A stretch of 64,000 nt of DNA from Sphaerulina vaccinii. Taxonomy: Eukaryota; Ascomycota; Dothideomycetes; Mycosphaerellales; Mycosphaerellaceae. This document shows positions 13,701 through 28,405 of this stretch, one piece after another. The notes beneath the pieces were generated by a model. That model made no database searches. It worked only from the letters and a program-made list of their open reading frames with translations, and was not told where the DNA came from. Where the stretch lies: positions 1 through 64,000 of the forward strand of contig JAKUDP010000017.1 in NCBI GenBank assembly GCA_022570795.1, written 5' to 3'. Positions within the stretch are counted from its first letter, which is position 1. Each line of letters starts with the position of its first letter. A program made the position numbers and the translations under genes.

Positions 13701-16700
13701 TAGTATTAACTTTTAGTAGCTATATTACTAGATCTACTAGTCGAGCAACTTTAGAGTTATATATATATATTATATTTTTACTTCTATACTCTATAAAGAT
13801 AAAAATATAAATATTATTCTAACTAATATTTTTTAGCTTTTAAGCTTTTTTAAAAATAGTCTTATATTACTTATAGAACTCTAGAGCTATTATAGAGATA
13901 GTAAGTAGAAGAGAAATAGTTAGTATATTAGGTAGGAGAGTCCTATTCTATTTAAGCTTAACTCTCTAGAACTAGCTAATAGCTCTAAAGTAGATTAATA
14001 TACTATGCTACCTATACCTAAATAAGACAAGCTACTTATAAAATAAGAGTAATATCTATAATATCTTTAGGTCGAGTAATAAATATATAGCCGATATAAT
14101 TATACTCTATTACTATAGGTAGCCTAATATTACTACTCTAGCTCTATAGGTACCTACTATTCCTATATAGATAGATTAAGTAGTAGATACTAGCTTGCCT
14201 ATAGCCTTATCTTATTATATAGTATAGGCTCGTCGGACCTATCGAGGTCTACTATATTCTAGAACTAGCTTTATATATAGGCGCTAATGCCCTAGCGAGT
14301 AGAATATATATAAAGATAGTATAGCAAGGTACCGAGCGCCTCGCTATAATTACTATTATTAATTATACTTTATTTTTTGTACTAAGGTTATTACTATATA
14401 CTATAAGCGCCTTAGAGTTATAATACTATAGTTCTATAGACTAGTCGATATACGTCGCTTATATAATATTACTATAGCTAGTATACTATATTATACTTAG
14501 TACCTAGAAATAGTATATTAAGTTTGCTAGTAGTACTATAGTATAGGGCTTAGTAGTAAGTATTACTAGAACTTAAGTAAAGAGAGTTTTTATAGCTTAT
14601 ATTCTATAGGTAGCCTTAAGTATTCTAGCAATACTCGTACTATACTAGCTTTCTAGAGTTATATACGAAGGCTCTAAGATTTTCTTTTATATACTTACTA
14701 TTCTTTTATTATATAGTATCTAGAGGTACTATCGCACCGATTTTAATCGATATCTTACTACTAGTATTGCTATTACTTAGGCTATTATTACTAGCTTAAT
14801 AGTTGCCTAAATACTCTATTATAATACTATCTTTAGATTCTGTCTATCTATTTTATAAGTAAGAATTAAAGTATTTAGTAATAAAGACAACTTCGGAATA
14901 TATACTATTAAAGTCTAGGTACTAGTCTATTATAGATAAAAAGTATAGCTAGGCTAGTATATTCTTCTTAGAGCCTCTTTAGTATTATAACTAGCGCTTA
15001 TACTATATTCTTTTATAATATACTACTAGAATATAGATAGAGAGAATTAAGCAAATAGTATTAAGTTTCTTATTATACTAAAGCAAGGCCTAATAAGAAA
15101 TTTGACTTACTTAAATTATTCGAATATAATATTAACCTAGATCGATAGTCTATATAGTAGTATATATAGTAATTTCTTTTTATATAGTACTATAGTACTT
15201 ATTACTTCGGGTATAGATATTACTACCTAGATACTATATATTAAAAAGATTATATACTAGTCTTACTAGTAAAAACTACCTACTTAGAACTTATTTGTAC
15301 TCTAGGATACTAATAAGTATTATATATAATAATAGCTTATTTTAGTTCTATAGTAGCTAACAAATATAGTTAATAGTAACTATAATTTAGTAAGAATATA
15401 GCTCTTAGCTTATCTAGCCTAAGATACTAAGAGTAGTAGTAATAGTAAGAAAAGTTAGTATATTTTTTATATCTATATATTCGCTAGTAATATTAAGAAT
15501 CTCGAGCTATATAGTCTCTATATAGACTTTAATAGTAATATTAGTAATATCGATCGATTCTTTTATAAGAAGTTAGACTAGGCAATTAGTAAGATACTAG
15601 TTCTAGGTATATATAGTTATTAAGAGTACGTCTTACTACTACTTACTAAAATTCTATAGCTTCTACTAATTCTATACTACGAGATTGTATATAAGATATA
15701 GTATAGTACAAAAGCTATTAATAAATATAGTACTACTCTTTTTCTTTCTAACCTTCTATAAATAATACTTGCTACTAGAGGAAATAAAAAATAACTATCG
15801 ATTCCTAATATAATAGATATAATAGTAAGGTATAGTAGTTAGTATAAGAAAGTAATATTAAAAATAAACTTAAAAGATATTTTATAACTTTATACTAGAT
15901 AGAAAAATATATAATAATTTACTATTCTAAAAGTAATAGTTCGGATTCCTCGTATAGATAACGGCCGGGCAGACGACGGCTAGGCAAACAATAGCTAGGT
16001 AGCAATCTATCTAGTTCTAGTCTAAGTAGGCAAAACAAATAAGAATAGCCTAAGACTCTATTAGTATTAAGTTTGGATACTACTAGTTCGGGATAGGAGC
16101 CTACTCTATCTCTACTACTATAATTATATATAGTACCTACTACCTAATTATATATTAATATAGATCGCGCTTTAATATTCGTAGCTAATAGCTACTTCTA
16201 GAGTAAAGCAAATATATAGAGCCTAAGCTTTATACTAATATAGAATTATATTTGCTTCTTCGATAGAGATTCGAGGATAGCTAATTTGCTAATAATACCT
16301 AGTAATTTGCGCCTAGTCGCTTTATACAAGAATAATAAGAAGCCTATTAACTTTTCTAATTACAAGCCTAATAATTAGGTACGTTTGTCAAGTATTCTAG
16401 AGTATTAATATTAGTAACCTAATAGGCTAGTAGGCTCTACTTATACTCCGGTTAGTATAGGAGCTTTTAAAGCCTTTCTTTCTATTATTAGCAAGCCTCC
16501 CGACCTAGCTAAAACTCTATATAAGAACTAATATATCTATAGACTAGAAAGTAGAGAGAGTACTCGATTATTATAATAGTAAGAATAGTACCGAGTATAG
16601 AGTAGTATAGGCAGATATATAGGAGCCTATAGAGTATCTTGCTAGCGCCTAATTTGTAGTAAAGAACTATAGAAAGAACAAGTACTTTAGAAAGAAAAAA

Positions 16701-17111
16701 TACCTATTATAAAATATATAGTAAATTGATCTGAATTTCTATATAAATATATTACTTACTTGTAGTACTACTTGTCTTATATTGCTACTAACTAGCAAAT
16801 GCAACTATATTATAGCTAAATATATAGTTCGATATATATCTTTAGCCTAGTCTTTCTAAAATATTTCGAGCTTAAATACTTACTAAATATATATAAGATA
16901 GCTTTCTAATTTAATATATTTCCTTTATAAAATATTTTTTTTCTCTTATAGAAGATAGTAATTTGTTTAAGAAGTCTCTAGCTCTCTTTATAGAAATATC
17001 GAGATTTTCTTAATATCTAATATACTATTTGAAAGAAGTATAGCCTTTGTAGGCCTACTATATCCTCTAGATCTATATTGCTCTATTATTATAGTATGCT
17101 ATATAGCTTGG

Positions 17112-17256
17112 TACTATATAGCTAGTAATACTATATAGCTAGTAATACTATATAGTTATTAATACTATATAGTTCTTAGTACTATATAGTTCTTAGTACT
17201 ATATAGTTCTTAGTACTATATAGTTCTTAGTACTATATAGATAATTATACTATATA
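17112..17256. repeat. 17-bp tandem repeat (minisatellite)
   Basis: Eight full units of 17 bp plus a 9-base partial unit start at 17,112, 17,129, 17,146, 17,163, 17,180, 17,197, 17,214 and 17,231. Every unit starts with TACTATATAG and differs in its last seven bases. The first two end in CTAGTAA, the third in TTATTAA, the next four in TTCTTAG, and the eighth in ATAATTA. Identical neighbouring variants suggest local unit duplication, probably after most RIP had occurred, since copies sharing a variant are identical. The array lies inside the RIP block and not near any gene. Confidence 0.9.
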
Positions 17257-20200
17257 TAAGATTAGACTATATAGAAGATTTGACTATATAGAGATATAGT
17301 CTATATAGTATCTAGTCTATAAATATATACTTCTTATATAGAAATAATATTATATATAAAGAAAGATTATATAGAAAGTATACTATAAAAAGAGCTTTCC
17401 TATATAGTCTTCGGACTTATATAAGATCGATATAGTATAGAGCGCAAGGCTACTAGAAAAGAAGTTATATATAGAAACTAGATTTATATATAATATAAAC
17501 TACTAAGGTAGGTATTACTACTTGCAAATCTATACTATATAGAACTATAGGATCTAGGTAGAGCGACTTAGTTAGGTAATTTAGTTCCAAACAAGACTTA
17601 GTACTATACAAAGTATAAAGTATTAGCAAAGTACTAATAGAATTCTTATAGATATTCCAAAAGATACTTTATTAGTAGAAAGAGAATAATACTCTATAGT
17701 AGGGGACGAACTCTATATATTATACCTATTCTAGAACTTCTATAGCTACTCTAGCTATACCTCTAAAAAGAACTAATATAACTTCTAGTCGATAACTATT
17801 CTTATAGGCTACTAACCTTAGTATATATACTAACTTAGATAATCTCTTTAGTCTCTTATTATAGACTTAACCTCGGCTATCTATATCTTCTTATACTATA
17901 CTAATTATAAATAATTAACCTATAATCTACTTTAATATTATAAATAGATACTATAGCTATAGAATATATTATATTAATAATAGTAGCTATAGTCGTTTCG
18001 GCGCTACTACTCTATACTCTATATCTAGAACTAATCTAGTAAGTTCTACTACTATATATTAGTATATAGTTATTAACTATTATTAGATCTAATAGAATAA
18101 TATTAATTTTAGGAAATAGTATCTCGAGCTCGCAATATATTATCTCTAGAGTTTATAGATATAAGAGATAGGAATAAAAGTAGGAGAGGCCGATATAGTA
18201 GAGAGTACCTATTATATACTAGAGATATTAGTAGAAGTAGCGCAAAGCTTAGGTAATACTTAGGGCAATTCTACTAAATATATACCTCGTTTGTATCTAT
18301 AGATTCTATAATATACTTAGTATTCGATATTATATTTAGTATTTTATTAAATATAGATAATTCTACTAAGTAGATCTCTTTACTTATTTATACTTAGTAG
18401 TACCTATAATGCTATAATATAAGTTCTACTAGAAATAGACTTAAAGACTATAGAATATAGTTTCTACTTTAAGTCCGAAGTATCGAGGCTTAAGAAAGAC
18501 CTAAAGTACTATAAGTCTAGAGGTCCAAAACTAGCTAGTAAGGCTAATTAGAACGTTCTAGAACGGGATAGAGCTAGCCTATTCCTAGTCTATCTAACAA
18601 ATATATATATATATATAATAAAGTACCTATTCTAGATAGTATTCTATACCTATATAGATATATAGAAGATACTTTGTACTATAATCTATATATCTACTCT
18701 ACTAACTTTAGATTTATTTCTAGTATACTTAATATTTAAATATCGAGATAGATTCGAGATTACTACTAGTATAAAGAGACTCTATACTATAGTTATATAT
18801 ACTAACAACTATCTAGAAGAGAGTTTCTTATACGCTTCTAATATACTTCTTTACTATACTATTAGAACAATAGCAAATATAGGTCGAGACAATATAGTTC
18901 TATAGATTATAGTAGCCTAGGTCAAAGTATAGTCTAGCCGAGAAGTACTTTGCAATTGCTAACAAGCTAGTAGTATAGTACAAGAGTTATCGAACAGATT
19001 AGATAGTAGATTAACAATCTATCGAACTAAGAGACCTAGTAGAATTAGCCTATAGTAGCTAAGAACTAGAGTAAGCTATGCTTTTAGTACTACTATCTAC
19101 TAGATACTACCTTCGCCGAGCTTAAGAATATCTATCAATTTAGTTGCGACTTTAGTATAGTATTACTTTTCGAAGTTACTAGCGAGTAGCTATAGTATAT
19201 AGCGCTAGACCTAGTCGGTCTATACTAGCTAAATTTTTTTTTTTTAAAAGCTAGCTAGATATAATACTATACTATTTTGGACCTCTTCTCATAGAGATAG
19301 CTATACTTATACTAATACTTCTATATTTGTATAACTTTAGTATATTTATCTATAAGAGTAATCTATATAAGCTCGAGTATATAGCTAAAAATATTACTAT
19401 CGAATATAAGTAGAAGCTATACTTAGATTATATTATATTTTCGGCGTAGACTCGTAGATAGAAGAAGTTCTTTATATTTCTAACCTTATATAAAGAATTA
19501 GTTATAGAAGAGTATATAGTTACTATTAAGCTACCTAAAAGGTTACTAGGCTCTACAAATATAGACGAGGTAAAATACTTTCGATTCTATCTAGTAAATA
19601 GAGACTAGACTCTATACAAGCTTTACAAAGTATTAAATAAGTAGTACTAGAATATATATAATATACCTATACTTAACTAGTAGAGTATACTAAATATTAA
19701 TTCTATTATTATTCGAGTAATTATAAACTATTAGGGACTATTCGACCTTGTTATAGTTATACTCGAAGTAGTATAATACTATTTTAAGAATCTAAGCCTT
19801 AGGCGTCTTTTGAAATTAATAGAGTAGACTATATATATCTATATTTCGGACTTGATATATTCTATAACTTCGTAACAATTTGTATATTAGACTATAAGTA
19901 GTAGCTATTTAGGCTAATATTATTTGTTATATTTTCTATTATCTCTACTACCTTGTTTACTAAACAAAAGTAGGTATAATTGCTTTGCTAGACAAATAGT
20001 ATACTAGACGAGTCTATATAGAAACGTAGATAGTATCTAGTAGGTAGAAACTATATATACCTAGTAGCTAGCTTTTAGTAACCGAAATATTAAATATCTA
20101 TTATAGAAAAGTAACTAAGTTGTTAATCTAGTCGCTTTTATAACTAAAGCCTTAAAAATATTTATATTATTTATAGAATATTATAGCTTCTTCAAATATA

Positions 20201-23200
20201 AAGTAACTACTACTAGATAGAATTATAGTATATAGTAATAGTAAGAGAAAGGAAGGTATATATATATATATATACTAAGATACTAGGTATTAAAGCTCTA
20301 TATTCTATTATACTTCTATATATATAGTAACTTAAATATATATTTTCGAGCCTACTATCTACTATATTTCCTACTACTTCTTTACAAGCTCCGAGCAAAT
20401 CGAGTAATAAAACTTATATATAGAGGCACTTATATAGAAAAGGCTACGAGAAGGTAGAAGTACTTAATTTTTAAATAAATAAAAGTAAAAGTAGTAAATT
20501 ATATACCTAGACTATAAACTACTTAAATTATATAATAACCTAGATATATTTTAGATAAGTATAATCTTACTAGATTCCCTTACCGAGTCGAAAGTTAAGT
20601 AAATAGTTAAGGCCCGGCACGCGCTTAATTCTATTTAGTAATCTAGACTTACTATAAAGTTAATATTAGAATAGTATCTAAATAGACGTTGTTTCTATCT
20701 ACTAATTAACTAGTACTATAACTTTTAGTAGTTAAAGTTAAAAATAAGTATATAAACTAGTTATAGTCTATCTTTAGTTAAAATGCGATTTAAGATATAG
20801 GGCACCTACTATAGAATACCTAGATAGTAGGCCTTTCTAAACAATTTACCTTCCTTACTATATATATAGTAAAATTACAAAGACTCTAGATACGAAGTAT
20901 TATACTAGCTATAATAAGAGTATTCGGAGGCTCCTATATATTCTACTCTATAGACTATATAATTTCGATATTATCGAAGGCTTGCTCTTAGTAAAGTATA
21001 ATATATAGGTATATAATACTAGATTCTTACTAGTATAGCCTGCGCTTACTTCGCTTCTACTACTCTATAGTATAGTCCTAGTAGGAGTGCTATAGTCGCT
21101 AGGAATTATATACGTAGTAGTAGATTAGATATAGAATATATACTATTTCGGCTAGGGAACTATATAGCTCTACTACCTACAAAGTATAGTCTATAGTACT
21201 AGTAGCAACCTTTCTCTCTAGACTATCTATATTCTAAGTATATATACGGACTACTTAATAATATATAGTATCTAGAGCTATATAGAAAGATATAGGCTTA
21301 GCTATAGTAGTTTGCTTAATTAGTACTAAAATAGTAGTTCTTACTTCGTCTAGAGTATATTCTAATATAGTAGTGTCGAATACGCCTCGCAACTTATAAT
21401 AAGTATAAAGGCTATAGAAAGAGTAGAAATCTAGAATTCTAGTAGACGTCGATACTCTAGCGCCTATAATAACTAAGATCTTCGAGTATGCCTTTAGTAC
21501 TAATACTACTTTATAGATACTCTATAATACTAAGTAGTAGACGAGTATACTCGAGCGAGGCTTTTTAGGTCAAGGCTAGTACTCTATAGGTCCCTATCTT
21601 TTAAGTATAGTATTATAATAGTAAAGAAAGTTAGAGATCGAAAACGAAAGTAGTTAGGCGAGCGAGACTAAATACCTCTACTAAGACTATATCTCTTTAC
21701 CTATATAGAATCGACGAGCCGCTCTTATATAGACCTATATAATACTATACTAGCGCTATTATATATAGAGTATTAGATATATAAGATTCTATTAGAATTA
21801 ATATATATATAAGTTCTCTATAATATATTTATACTATATAAGAAGAGATATATTATAATAGAATATATTATAAAAGGAGAATATTTAAAAAAGTATATAT
21901 ATTAGCCTATATCTACTAGTAAAAAAAATAAGTACTATAGCTACTAGCCTATACTTGTCAAAGAGTATTAAGTAGGACTTATAGTTTATACTAATACTAG
22001 TCTAGAATAATAGACTATATAAAGACTAACTACTAGACTTAAGCTAGTAGTAATAATAACTCTCGATATAATAGTTATTCTACTATCTATTACTATTTAA
22101 ATAATAAGGACCTACTAAAGTTTATTTTATCTACAACTAGTTTATACTTATATATTTAGTAGTCTCGAAGTATTATATATAAAAGGTGCTAGTACTAAGT
22201 TAATTTGCTAGGCTAAATAAGAAATAAAAAAGTCGTCTACTTAACTATACTATAAATAATAGATATATAAGTTACTCGCCTAGCTACTAGCCTATTAGTC
22301 TATACTTAATACTATATATAGAATAGACCAAGTATATAAAGAGGCGCTTTTACTATTCTATAAATATAGTACTTTATATTTTATAATTCTACTATAGTAT
22401 CTAAACAAACTATAGTAGTTTGTAGCTAGATTAGTATATAGCTATAGAGCTTTGGCGCGTATTCTACTATTATTTATTATATTTGCCTATAGATTTGTAG
22501 CCGCGCTCTATAGACTAAAGCAGACTTGATCTATAGATAGTACTAGATAGGCTTGTATTATAATTGCTTTAAGTAATAGATCTTATACTATCTAAAAGTT
22601 CGATTACCTCTTATAGATAAGCAAATACTATATATCTAGAAGATGGGAAAGTATACTTAATAGGAGTACCTAATAGCCGGTATTCTAAGTAGTATCTTGT
22701 AAGTAATAAATAATAGCTAGGCGATAGATACTAAGCTAAAGACTAGAAATATATATCTAGATAAAGAAATAGAACTAATTATATATATATATATATATAT
22801 ATTACTAAATACTAGTATAGTAATAGTATCTATAGTACTCTCTACTTTATAGTAGAGAAGTATATAAGAAACAAGAGTATAATAGAAAAGAATATACTAG
22901 TTAGATACAAACTATATATAAAAAGTAGCTATTATATTGTCTAGCAAAGTAGAATATTAAAGAAATAGAGAAGAGTAAATAGTCGGCTAATACTAGATAT
23001 AGTAGAGTTGCAGCCTCTAGAAGGAGGACAAATAGATAATACTATATCTACTCTTATAAGTCTTAATAGATAGTCTCGGTAGAATATAATAGAGTATACT
23101 TCTAAGCTTTAGATATAATTATCTACTAAAGTATCTTCGATCTATATACTCTCTTACTAATACTAGCTAGAGCGCAGGCTTATAATAGCTCTAGCTTGCT

Positions 23201-25399
23201 CTAATTATATAGTATTCTAGCTCTTTCTTCTCTCTATCCTTTCTTTTATTAGTAGTAATAGCTTTAGCCTACTTTAGACGAGATACTAATTAGAGTATTA
23301 TTAACCGGCTTGCTAGTACTAAGATTCTACTCTAGTTCTTAATAACAATCGTATTATCTTCGCTCTAATTATTATTATTAGTAGTTTATATATTAAAAAA
23401 AAAAAATCTATAAATATAGAAAAGTATTATTATAATATATTTATATAGTAGAGCTTCGGCAGCGTATATATAGCTTCCTAGTCGTATACCTACACTTCTC
23501 TATTAGTATTATTCTTAAAGCAAATACAAGTATTTGAAAAGAGCAATATTAATAGGTCTAGTATAGTAGCTATTAATATATATCTTTTATTTCTCTAAAT
23601 TAGTAAATAAAATTATAGAAATTCTTATCGAATAGCTATATATAAACTTTCGAGTATATAATAATAAAAAGTATAAGTAAAAATATTAGCTCTATAACCT
23701 TCTTATTTATATATAGAGCGAACTTCGAGGAAAGTTACTATAACTACTACCGACCTATAGAAGGCTTTTTAACTAGAAGACCTAGAGTACTCGTTTTTTT
23801 AGTATTTCTAGCTATATACTTATATTATAAACTATACTAATATTATATAGAAAGTTACTAGAAATATTACTACTACTCTCCTTTCTATAGATTCTAATAG
23901 AGAAGATAGGCTACTAGTACTACTTAAGCCTCCCAATCTATAGTATATACTAATATAATACTTAGAAAAGTATAAAAGAGCTAGGTCGTGCAATCAAAAA
24001 TTATTATAGAAAGCCTATTTAAAGCTAGTATAATAATATACTACCTAGCGAGAATAGAAGTACTTTGGACTTTCTAAATAACAAACTATATTAGGTAGAT
24101 ATTTTAGAAATTACTAATATCAAGATCTTTAGTTAAAGAATAGATAGTGCGCTTTGTAATAGAAGACGATATTAGCCTATAAGCTAAAGAAGAGGTATAG
24201 GTATATTATATACTTGGGTATTATATAGGCTAACAATCGGTAGCTAGTCCTAATACTATTATAGAAGGAGAGGGTTTAGCTACTCCAAGTATACTACCCT
24301 CTATACGACAAATGCTCCTAGAGGAGTTCGAAGTAGAATATATAATATCTAGATAGAACTAGTAATAAACTTGTTAACTAAGTTGCATATAGTAGTCTAT
24401 AGTTAGATATTTTGTATATTAAGTATTATATTAGCTTGCTAGCGATATATAATACTAATTCAATTTCTATATAGTAAACAAAAGCTATAGCAATACTACT
24501 AGATATTATTACTTAAGATATAATTCAAGTATGCGCGACAAATAACAACTTTTAATATTCTACCTCTTCTCCAAAACCTACTTACTAGCTCTAATTACAA
24601 CCCAAGCAAGTCTATTAATATAGTTATAATTAGCGCTAACAACATACTATATTATACTATTAATAATTGTACAAAGTAGTAGGAGTAGAAGTATTAGAGT
24701 ATATAAACTTTTCTATTACTAATATATTACTTCGAATATAATAGTATAGAACTAGCCTACTAATCTTGAAAGCTAGTTTCTATAGCGTGCTCTAGAAGCA
24801 GAAGTAGAGTACTAGTAGCTATACTACTAACCCGACTAGTACTCGCGAAGTAGTAGGCGCTACAAATACTTGCTACTAATATAGTATAACTTGTATTTGG
24901 TTATAATATAAAAATAGGAAATAAGAATAATAAGAACAAGTAAGACAAGGTAGATATATAGCCTAGACTACAATATTAAAGGCTTTATATCCTCTACTAC
25001 TACTATAAGTAGTATATAGTACTACGTAGATATACTAAATAAACTACAAATATTATCGATTAGAAGATTAGAAGACTAGAAAGTATAACAACAACTATGT
25101 GTCTTAACTTATATATATATACTTTGTCTAGCTATAGAACTAGCCTATATATACTATTTTCTAAAGCTTATTATTAATAAGACCGGAGATATTAGCGCAG
25201 ATAGGTCTATTAAAGCCTCTATAGCTAGCTTCTCTTTTATGCGTAGTCGCTCTACTTTCTTATATTATATACTATATATATATTAGTTCTTATTAATTAT
25301 ATAGCAATTAGATTAGATTAACTTACTTAGAAAGCTTATAACAAATAATACAAATAAGAGCCTTCTACCCTATATATAACCCTCTATTATTACTAATAT

Positions 25400-25560
25400 A
25401 GCTAGAAACTAGTAAAAAGGCTAAAAGAATAGCAAAAAGAAATAATCTAGTAAGAAATTGAACTCTGGCTTATAAATAGTTACTTTCTAGGTTAAGAGGC
25501 CTAGAATTGTAACTATAGGTATTATACTACTATTATACTACTAGGCTATTAATAAGTAAT
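25400..25560 (-). repeat. tRNA-like Pol III element (SINE-like), copy A
   Basis: On the minus strand this segment has a Pol III A box (TAGTATAATAG, fitting TRGYNNANNNG) followed about 75 nt later by a near-perfect B box (GTTCAATTT, fitting GWTCRANNC except for a final C to T change, which RIP would cause). T-rich runs follow, as Pol III terminators would. The A-to-B distance is too long for an ordinary tRNA without an intron, and the T-stem does not pair well, so a tRNA-derived SINE or decayed tRNA relic fits better than a working tRNA. A second copy lies about 206 bp away in the same orientation. Confidence 0.4.
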
Positions 25561-25609
25561 TAGTAATAGGAATTGTATATAACTCTTACTCGGTAGCTAT
25601 AGGAATATA

Positions 25610-25770
25610 GTAATAGCTCAAAAAAGAGCAAAAAGGCAAAAGAATAAGTAATCTAGTAAGAAATCGAACTCTAGTTGTCTTAGTACTTTAGCTAATAGGT
25701 CAAGAGGCCTATAGTAGAAGTGTTCGGACTATACTACTACTAGACTACTAGGCCGTTAATAAATATAATA
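25610..25770 (-). repeat. tRNA-like Pol III element (SINE-like), copy B
   Basis: This is the second tandem copy of the element, better preserved than copy A. On the minus strand it begins near GGCCTAGTAG and has an A box TAGTCTAGTAG (exact TRGYNNANNNG). Its B box is GTTCGATTT, with only the last base off consensus. The two copies share a tail reading CTTACTAGATTA followed by T-rich sequence. The offset is 206-207 bp between matching ends. The tRNA species it came from is not clear from the sequence. Confidence 0.45.
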
Positions 25771-26977
25771 GCCTAGTTGTTATATATAACTCTTATTTAA
25801 GTCTTCTTCAAGTTCTATATACTCGTAGTAGACTATACGATATAATTACTCTTTCGCAAATAGTTGTACGTCTATATTACTAAGATTTATATTAATAACT
25901 AGTATAGTAGCAATAGTAGCTAACGCATCCTTAGTCTTGAAGTGCTTTAATAGTATAAACTCGACTATATATATAGTCGTAGTTAGCTTCTAAGCCGCCT
26001 TGAATAGAATAGGGTCTTAATAGTTAAGGTATCTTTATTAGCGTCTTTAATATAGCATTTGCCTTCTACGTCTATACTAGTAAGGTAGAAATATTAGGTA
26101 ATACTATATACTAGTTATAGTAGTAGAGAACAAAGAGCCTTTAATATTATAGTTCTAGAACTAGAGTATATCTCCTCTGCATTCTTATATAGCTCTATCT
26201 TTATATTATAACTACAAATGCAAGTCAAGCTAGGAATACTACTATTCTATAGCTAGTTCCAGACTATACTAAATATACTATAGAACTATACCTAGAACTA
26301 GCCGAGTCTACTACCTACGTATGTTAGGTACTAGCTCTATAGTTAGGTAGTAGTAGTAGTAGAGAGCCCGGCTAGAATCGCGCCAGGCTATACCTATACT
26401 ATAGCTTTTAGTAGCATCTTTGGTCTGTGCTAGTAGAGTAGGAACGCTAGTATAGATATTGTATAGGATTAGTTCTAGTTCTAGTTTTGACTGCATCTTC
26501 GACTTTGCCTTCTTTAGTATAGCTAGTATATAGTATTTGTCTTCTATTTTGCCTAGGCTATAGCTAAGTATATAAGCTTGCTTAGAAATCTCTATATCGA
26601 ATTGTATTTATAGAGTTAGTAGAAGTTTATTATACTTAAGTCTTTCTACTATAGCGTTATAGTAGTAATAGTATAGTAATCGTCTCGCTAGGAGTAGATA
26701 TCGATACAATTAGAAATATAGTACCTTTCTATATAATTATATTAATAGACAAAGAGTTGACCCGGCCTATTAATAACGAAATAGCCGGCTCTATTATTAT
26801 ATTATAACTACAAATGCAAGTTATACTACTAGTTCTAGACTATACCAAATATACTATAGAATTATACTCAAAGCTAGCCGAGTCTACTACGGCGGTAGTA
26901 GTAGTAGCAGTAGTAGTAGTAGTAGTAGTAGCGATAGCGCCTATAACTTCGCGAGCCTATTTGCTTTGTTATACTTA

Positions 26978-27109
26978 TATCTATATAGAGCTTGTTCTTA
27001 ATACTAATAGGCGTATTAGCCCAGACTAGCGTAGTTGCGCTAGTATCTATATAGAGCTTGTTTTTAATACTAATAGGCGTGTTAGCCCGGACTGGCATAG
27101 TAGCGTCTA
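26978..27109. repeat. 66-bp tandem duplication, open on the minus strand
   Basis: Two adjacent 66-bp units start at 26,978 and 27,044 (both begin TATCTATATAGAGCTTGT). Because 66 is a multiple of three, the minus-strand frame stays open through both. It encodes a repeated 22-residue unit containing A-N-T-P-I-S-I-K-N-K-L-Y-I-D inside an open frame spanning 26,874-27,218. Beside it, 26,894-26,933 is a GTA/TAG triplet microsatellite that reads as poly-tyrosine in the same frame. No known domain is recognised and expression is doubtful. Confidence 0.7.
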
Positions 27110-28405
27110 TTATCTCGCTATCTATTCTAGGAAAGGTAGTATTAGTAGATAAGAAGGCTATAGTATCGGCTCTTACTTCGTAATCGATACTAATAGATAT
27201 ATTAGCTAGCGCTAGCATCGGCGTCTAGTAGATATACTAAGTTCTTGTTTTATTCTAGCTATTGTATTAGTTGCGTCGGTATTGCTAATAGTAGTAGAAA
27301 GGTTTATATACCCTACTAATATATAGAATCTATTCTTGGGCCTAAAAGGCAAATATATATTTTACTAGCTCTATCTTTGTCTTTGTTAGTAGTAGTAGAG
27401 AGCCTAGCTTATTATTTTGTTTAAGGCCTACTATTATATTAGTTAATATTATAGTAGCAATAGTATAAGTAATAGAAAGGTTTATATACTCTACTAATAC
27501 TTAGAATCTATTCTTGGCTCTAAAAGACAACTATATTATTTTCTTATTTTTTATTCTCGTAGCTCTAAGAATATTATATTATTTATTATATCTCTCGAGT
27601 AAAAATAGTATAGTATTAATACCTAGCAATTGCAATTCTTGGATCTTTTAAATAAGTTTGCGACTTTTACTACTAAGTATATAAATAGATTACTTTGCCT
27701 TATCTACTATAGTAGTATCTATATTAGTTGCGTCGGTATTACTAATAGTAGTAGAAAAGTTTATATATTCTACTAATACTTAGATACTACTCTTGGCTCC
27801 AAAATAAAACTATATATTTTCTACCTAGATTATTAGCTTCTTTTTTATCTTTACTTTTGTCCTTGTTCTTATTAGTAGTAGCTATAGCAACTATAGTAGC
27901 GTTGGCTTGTACTAGTATATTTTAGCGCCTTATAGACATACCTAGTTTTTGTTTAAAGCCTACTATTATATAGGTTGATATTAGTATTACTAGTTGTAGT
28001 AGTAGTTTTAACTAGTAGAAAGGTTTATATATCCTACTAGTACTCCGGTTTGCTTCTAGTCTACTAATCTCGAAGGCTAGGTTCTATAGCATACTCTATT
28101 TCTATACTATTATATTCGAAGTAATATATTCGAAGTAATATTCGACTTTTTTAGTATAGCTAGCGCAGCTTTTCTATTTTGCTTGTTTGGCTATTAGCTT
28201 AATAGTAGCTAGAGTCGGGCTAGGTTATACCTATACTTTGCGCGCAAGGTTAGTAGCAGATAGTAGCTACTTGTCTTCGCTCTTGCTACTTGTTTCTTAT
28301 AGTTTGTTTAGTTATAAAGTAAAGTAAAAGTAAAAGTAAAAAAAGAGCTTAAAAAGATTTAAACTTTACTTTAGTATCTATATTGCCTTACCCAAAGCTC
28401 ACTTT

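Larger units (their letters stand above)
1..24000. repeat. RIP-degraded AT-rich transposon graveyard, proximal part
   Basis: No gene is visible. The sequence is dominated by TA, TAG and CTA words. In the first 240 bases I find only three CA or TG dinucleotides against dozens of TA, and ATG is very rare, so almost no open frame exceeds 60 codons. This is the pattern left by repeat-induced point mutation, which turns CpA into TpA on both strands of duplicated DNA. Short GC-richer patches survive, for example near 15,960-16,000 and 20,610-20,630. Simple tracts include a run of 12 T at 19,234 and an AT run at about 22,779-22,802. The only open frame above 60 codons before 20 kb (11,059-11,253) looks random. 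The block is inferred to be several stacked, ancient transposable elements whose borders I cannot place by eye. Confidence 0.85.

Noticed and set aside
17112..17256. Could the 17-bp array be a CRISPR-like array?
   Set aside because: Units are directly contiguous with no spacers; it is a minisatellite in a eukaryote.
20213..20398. 61-codon minus-strand frame in the RIP block
   Set aside because: Poly-Tyr/Ile composition from a TATATA tract; no support as a gene.
26874..27218. 114-codon minus-strand frame with an internal repeat
   Set aside because: Kept as a repeat finding, not as a gene: part of it is a triplet microsatellite, and no start context, partner exon or domain was found.
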